Assembly: GCA_902796785.1 (NCBI GenBank)
Contig: CADBQJ010000097.1
Span: forward strand, 1-8,523
Source: Fibrobacter succinogenes
Lineage (GTDB): Bacteria; Fibrobacterota; Fibrobacteria; Fibrobacterales; CADBQJ01
Direction of reading: 5' to 3'
Length of the DNA stretch: 8,523 nucleotides
This document shows positions 6,449 through 8,523 of the stretch, piece by piece; within the stretch, counting starts at the first letter, position 1, and every line of letters begins with the position of its first letter. Below the pieces are notes generated by a model. It saw only the letters and a list, made by a program, of their open reading frames with translations, had not been told where the DNA came from and did not search any database. A program made the translations under genes and the position numbers.

Positions 6449-6455
6449 CTCCTTA
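6449..6455 (-). promoter_or_regulatory. Stop-embedded Shine-Dalgarno site of rpsM
   Basis: TAAGGAG on the - strand is made from the rpmJ stop TAA plus GGAG and lies five bases before the rpsM ATG. It has the same layout as the rpsM-rpsK junction, and a TAAGGA version sits at rplO-secY (8164-8169). Confidence 0.8.
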
Positions 6456-6569
6456 ACCCTGACGCTGCTTGTGACGGGGGTTCTTGGTGCAAATAACGCG
6501 AACCACACCTTTGCGGCGCACGATCTTGCAGTTTTCACACCGGGGTTTGACGGATGCTTTGACTTTCAT
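6453..6569 (-). CDS. rpmJ: 50S ribosomal protein L36 (zinc-ribbon form)
   Basis: Small basic large-subunit protein of 38 residues, found by translating the gap between infA and rpsM. It begins [15 protein letters not shown] and keeps the zinc ligands C11, C14, C27 and H33, so it is the zinc-binding form rather than the cysteine-free paralogue. The ATG at 6569 lies 17 bases after the infA stop. AAGG ends about ten bases upstream of it, a weaker ribosome-binding site than at the neighbours. The gene ends nine bases before rpsM. By hand count 61 of its 117 bases are G or C, clearly lower than the flanking genes, and four of its seven Lys codons are AAA. Position in the operon and sequence leave little doubt about identity. 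Confidence 0.96.
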   Translation of the reverse strand: MKVKASVKPRCENCKIVRRKGVVRVICTKNPRHKQRQG

Positions 6570-6586
6570 TTCTGCTCTACCTTTGC

Positions 6587-6805
6587 TTACTTGTAACGGT
6601 AGGTGATGCGGCCGCGATCGAGGTCATACGGCGAGAGCTCGAGGAGCACCTTGTCGCCGGGGAGAATGCGGATGTAGTGCTTCCGCATCTTGCCGGAGAT
6701 GTGCGCCAGGATCTCGTGGCCGTTCTCCAGGGCGACCCGAAACATCGCGTTGGGCAACGCTTCGGTGATCGTCCCTTCGACTTGAATGCCCTCTTCCTTG
6801 GCCAT
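6587..6805 (-). CDS. infA: Translation initiation factor IF-1
   Basis: OB-fold initiation factor of exactly 72 residues, the same length as in E. coli. It occupies the A site of the small subunit during initiation. Landmarks are [20 protein letters not shown] (11-30), [19 protein letters not shown] (35-53) and [15 protein letters not shown] (58-72). The ATG at 6805 shares its A with the secY stop codon (TGATG), so initiation is probably coupled to the end of secY translation; only a weak AAGG lies upstream. The frame stays open far upstream through secY, but that part is out-of-frame secY sequence, not an extension. In E. coli-like spc operons adk and/or map stand between secY and this gene; here there is no space for them. 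Confidence 0.98.
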   Translation of the reverse strand: MAKEEGIQVEGTITEALPNAMFRVALENGHEILAHISGKMRKHYIRILPGDKVLLELSPYDLDRGRITYRYK

Positions 6806-8157
6806 CAGTTGACAGACCTTCCACGAATGCGGCCCTTCTTCAGGAAGCCGTCGTAGTTCTTGGTGTGGAGCTGAGCCTCCAGCTGCCGCAGCGTGTCCAG
6901 GGCCACGCCGACGACGATCAGGACGCTCGTCCCGCCCACGTAGAAGGACATCCCGAGGGCGTCCTTCAGGTGCAGCGGCACAACGGAAATCACGGCCAGG
7001 AAGATCGCGCCGGGGAGGGTGATCCTGGTCAGGATGTGGTCGATGAACTGGGCGGTCTGCTTGCCCGGGCGGATGCCGGGGATGAAGCCGCCGGACTTCT
7101 TGAGGTTCTCGGCGATGTCGTTCGGGTTGTACTGGATCGCCGTGTAGAAGTAGGCGAAGAAGACGATCAGCAGCGCGAAGACCAGCGAGTAGGTGACGTG
7201 CCCGGGCATGAAGGCGTTCGCGAAGGTCTGCATGACGCTCATGTTGGGGACCCAGGAGGCGATCATCGCGGGCAGGAAGATGATGGAGGAGGCGAAGATC
7301 ACCGGGATGACGCCGGCGGTGTTCACCTTGAAGGGCAGGTAGCTCGACTGGCCGCCCATCACCCGGTTGCCGACGATGCGGCGGGGGCTCTGCAGCGGGA
7401 TGCGGCGCTGGGCCTGCTCGACGAAGACGATGAAGGCGATGGTGCCGATCACCAGGGCGAGGACGATCAGCTCGATGGCCAGGGGGTTGTTCCCCGCCAT
7501 GAACTGCTCGATTTCGCCGAAGGCGGCCTCGGGCATGCGCGACACGATGCCGATGAAGATGATCAGCGAGATGCCGTTGCCGATGCCGCGGGCGGTGATC
7601 TGCTCGCCCAGCCACATGATGAAGATCGTGCCGGTGACCATGGTGACCATGGCGAGCACGCGGAAGCCCCACAGCCCCAGGCCGGAGTCGAAGCCGGGGA
7701 GCAGCACGCTCAGGCCGGCGCCGGAGTGGGTGCTCACCTTGACGGCGCCCAGCCACACCGCGATGCCCCAGGCCTGGAGGGCCGAGAGCAGGACGGTGGA
7801 GTAGCGGGTCCACTGGTTCAGGCGGGCGCGGCCCTCCATCCCCTCCTTCTGCATCTGCTGGATGGCGGGGACGACGGCGCCCATCAGCTGGATGATGATC
7901 GAGGCGCTGATGTAGGGCATGATCCCGAGCGCGAAGATCGTCGCGCGCTGGAACGCGCCCCCGGTGAAGGCGTCGTAGAGGCCGAAGAAGTTGTTGGTGT
8001 TGTTCGCGAAGAACTGGGACAGGCGCGCCGTGTCGATGCCCGGAACGGTGATGTGGCCGCCGAGACGGTAGATCACGATCATCGCGAGCGTGAAGAGGAT
8101 CTTCTTCCTCACGTCGGGGATCTTCCAGGCATTGACGAAACCGGCGAGTGCTTGCAT
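6805..8157 (-). CDS. secY: Preprotein translocase channel subunit SecY
   Basis: Central channel of the Sec translocon in the inner membrane. It works with SecE and SecG, and with SecA or the ribosome as motor. The 450-residue protein shows ten hydrophobic segments, roughly 18-37, 71-97, 118-138, 165-184, 192-207, 228-247, 281-302, 321-341, 381-399 and 406-422. The plug region (about 55-70) follows the first. Conserved landmarks are the pore-side [13 protein letters not shown] (186-198), the cytosolic loop RRIPLQSP (251-258) before the seventh segment, [14 protein letters not shown] (356-369) in the SecA/ribosome-contacting loop, and [15 protein letters not shown] (408-422). The ATG at 8157 lies nine bases after rplO, with TAAGGA(AGG) overlapping the rplO stop. 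The gene ends in a 1-base overlap with infA. A small tandem duplication of codons (MVTMVT, 170-175) lies in the fourth segment. Confidence 0.98.
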   Translation of the reverse strand: MQALAGFVNAWKIPDVRKKILFTLAMIVIYRLGGHITVPGIDTARLSQFFANNTNNFFGLYDAFTGGAFQRATIFALGIMPYISASIIIQLMGAVVPAIQQMQKEGMEGRARLNQWTRYSTVLLSALQAWGIAVWLGAVKVSTHSGAGLSVLLPGFDSGLGLWGFRVLAMVTMVTGTIFIMWLGEQITARGIGNGISLIIFIGIVSRMPEAAFGEIEQFMAGNNPLAIELIVLALVIGTIAFIVFVEQAQRRIPLQSPRRIVGNRVMGGQSSYLPFKVNTAGVIPVIFASSIIFLPAMIASWVPNMSVMQTFANAFMPGHVTYSLVFALLIVFFAYFYTAIQYNPNDIAENLKKSGGFIPGIRPGKQTAQFIDHILTRITLPGAIFLAVISVVPLHLKDALGMSFYVGGTSVLIVVGVALDTLRQLEAQLHTKNYDGFLKKGRIRGRSVN

Positions 8158-8166
8158 GGCCCTTCC

Positions 8167-8523
8167 TTAGATGATTTCGACCTTGCCGCCGGCCTTTTCG
8201 ATGGCCTGGGCGGCCTGGCGGGAGACCGAGGTCGCCTTCACGACGACGGCGCGGGTCAGTTCGCCGCGGGCCAGCACCTTCACGGGCTTGCCGGCGTCGT
8301 CGATCAGCCCCTTGGCCGCGAGGACTTCGGGCGTCACTTCGTTCGCGTCGAGCTTTTCGATCGCGTCGAGGTTGACGATCTGGGCGCGTTCGCGGTGGCT
8401 CTTGAAGCCGCGCTTGGGAACGGCGCGCCACAGCGGGAAGTTGCCGCCTTCGAGGTGCATGAAGCCCTTGTTGGCGCTCTTGCGGGCGCCGGCGCCCTTT
8501 TCGCCGCGGCCGCAGGTCTTGCC
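8167..8523 (-). CDS. rplO: 50S ribosomal protein L15, 5'-truncated by window edge
   Basis: Large-subunit assembly protein, normally encoded just before secY in the spc operon, as here. At least 118 residues are visible; the frame is open to the window edge, and roughly 20 N-terminal residues should lie outside. The visible part starts with the glycine/basic loop [16 protein letters not shown], then [19 protein letters not shown], the standard L15 core. It ends with a typical C terminus, [18 protein letters not shown]. The Met at 8460 is internal and should not be taken as the start. The loop is usually GKTAGRGHKGQ; here it has Cys and Glu at two positions. The TAA stop forms part of the secY ribosome-binding site. 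Confidence 0.96.
   Translation of the reverse strand, partial: GKTCGRGEKGAGARKSANKGFMHLEGGNFPLWRAVPKRGFKSHRERAQIVNLDAIEKLDANEVTPEVLAAKGLIDDAGKPVKVLARGELTRAVVVKATSVSRQAAQAIEKAGGKVEII

Noticed and set aside
6587..8431. A 614-codon - strand frame fusing a long N-terminal part to IF-1
   Set aside because: Only the last 72 codons are IF-1. The rest is secY and rplO read in the wrong frame, rich in Arg and Pro, with no conserved sequence.
8167..8460. A 97-residue L15 starting at the Met at 8460
   Set aside because: The frame stays open to the window edge and codes the conserved glycine-rich L15 loop just before this Met.
1..8523. A CRISPR array, insertion sequence, prophage, tRNA or novel defence system
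   Set aside because: No regularly spaced repeats, transposase, integrase, cloverleaf or unexplained gene is seen; nearly all bases belong to conserved housekeeping genes.

Overview
The window is GC-rich, densely packed bacterial chromosome. Every stretch is accounted for by a recognisable gene or a short intergenic gap, and I see no mobile element, CRISPR array, tRNA or rRNA. It holds two converging gene blocks. Bases 1-2230 on the + strand carry a thiamin-precursor salvage cluster: thiD (5' end cut by the window edge), thiM and thiE. Bases 2202-8523 on the - strand carry the distal part of a ribosomal superoperon (spc plus alpha type). In transcription order it reads rplO (5' end cut), secY, infA, rpmJ, rpsM, rpsK, rpoA, rplQ, then a strong hairpin terminator, then uvrC.

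The thi genes are joined by two ATGA stop/start overlaps and should be translated as a coupled unit. ThiD phosphorylates hydroxymethylpyrimidine to its pyrophosphate, ThiM phosphorylates hydroxyethylthiazole, and ThiE joins the two products into thiamin phosphate. With ThiM present, and no thiC or thiG in view, the visible genes fit salvage. De novo genes could lie upstream of the window.

The ribosomal block is very tight, with gaps of 9-17 bases or a 1-base overlap. Three junctions have a TAAGGA(G) sequence in which the stop codon of one gene is the start of the next gene's Shine-Dalgarno site. Compared with the E. coli order, adk/map are absent between secY and infA, and rpsD is absent between rpsK and rpoA. 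uvrC follows the terminator after only 73 bases and its 3' end overlaps the 3' end of thiE by 29 bases.

The organism cannot be fixed by eye. The alpha subunit begins MKWKALQMPK and has an EFSTVPG...EDVTDIVLNLK signature. ThiD is of the KHGSGC type that I associate with Bacteroidota-like proteins. Both hint at an FCB-group or neighbouring candidate phylum with high GC. The consistent strong Shine-Dalgarno sites argue against Bacteroidota proper. This placement is low confidence. I found no new biological system here; the points worth a second look are changes of gene order, junction architecture and protein termini in an otherwise conserved region.
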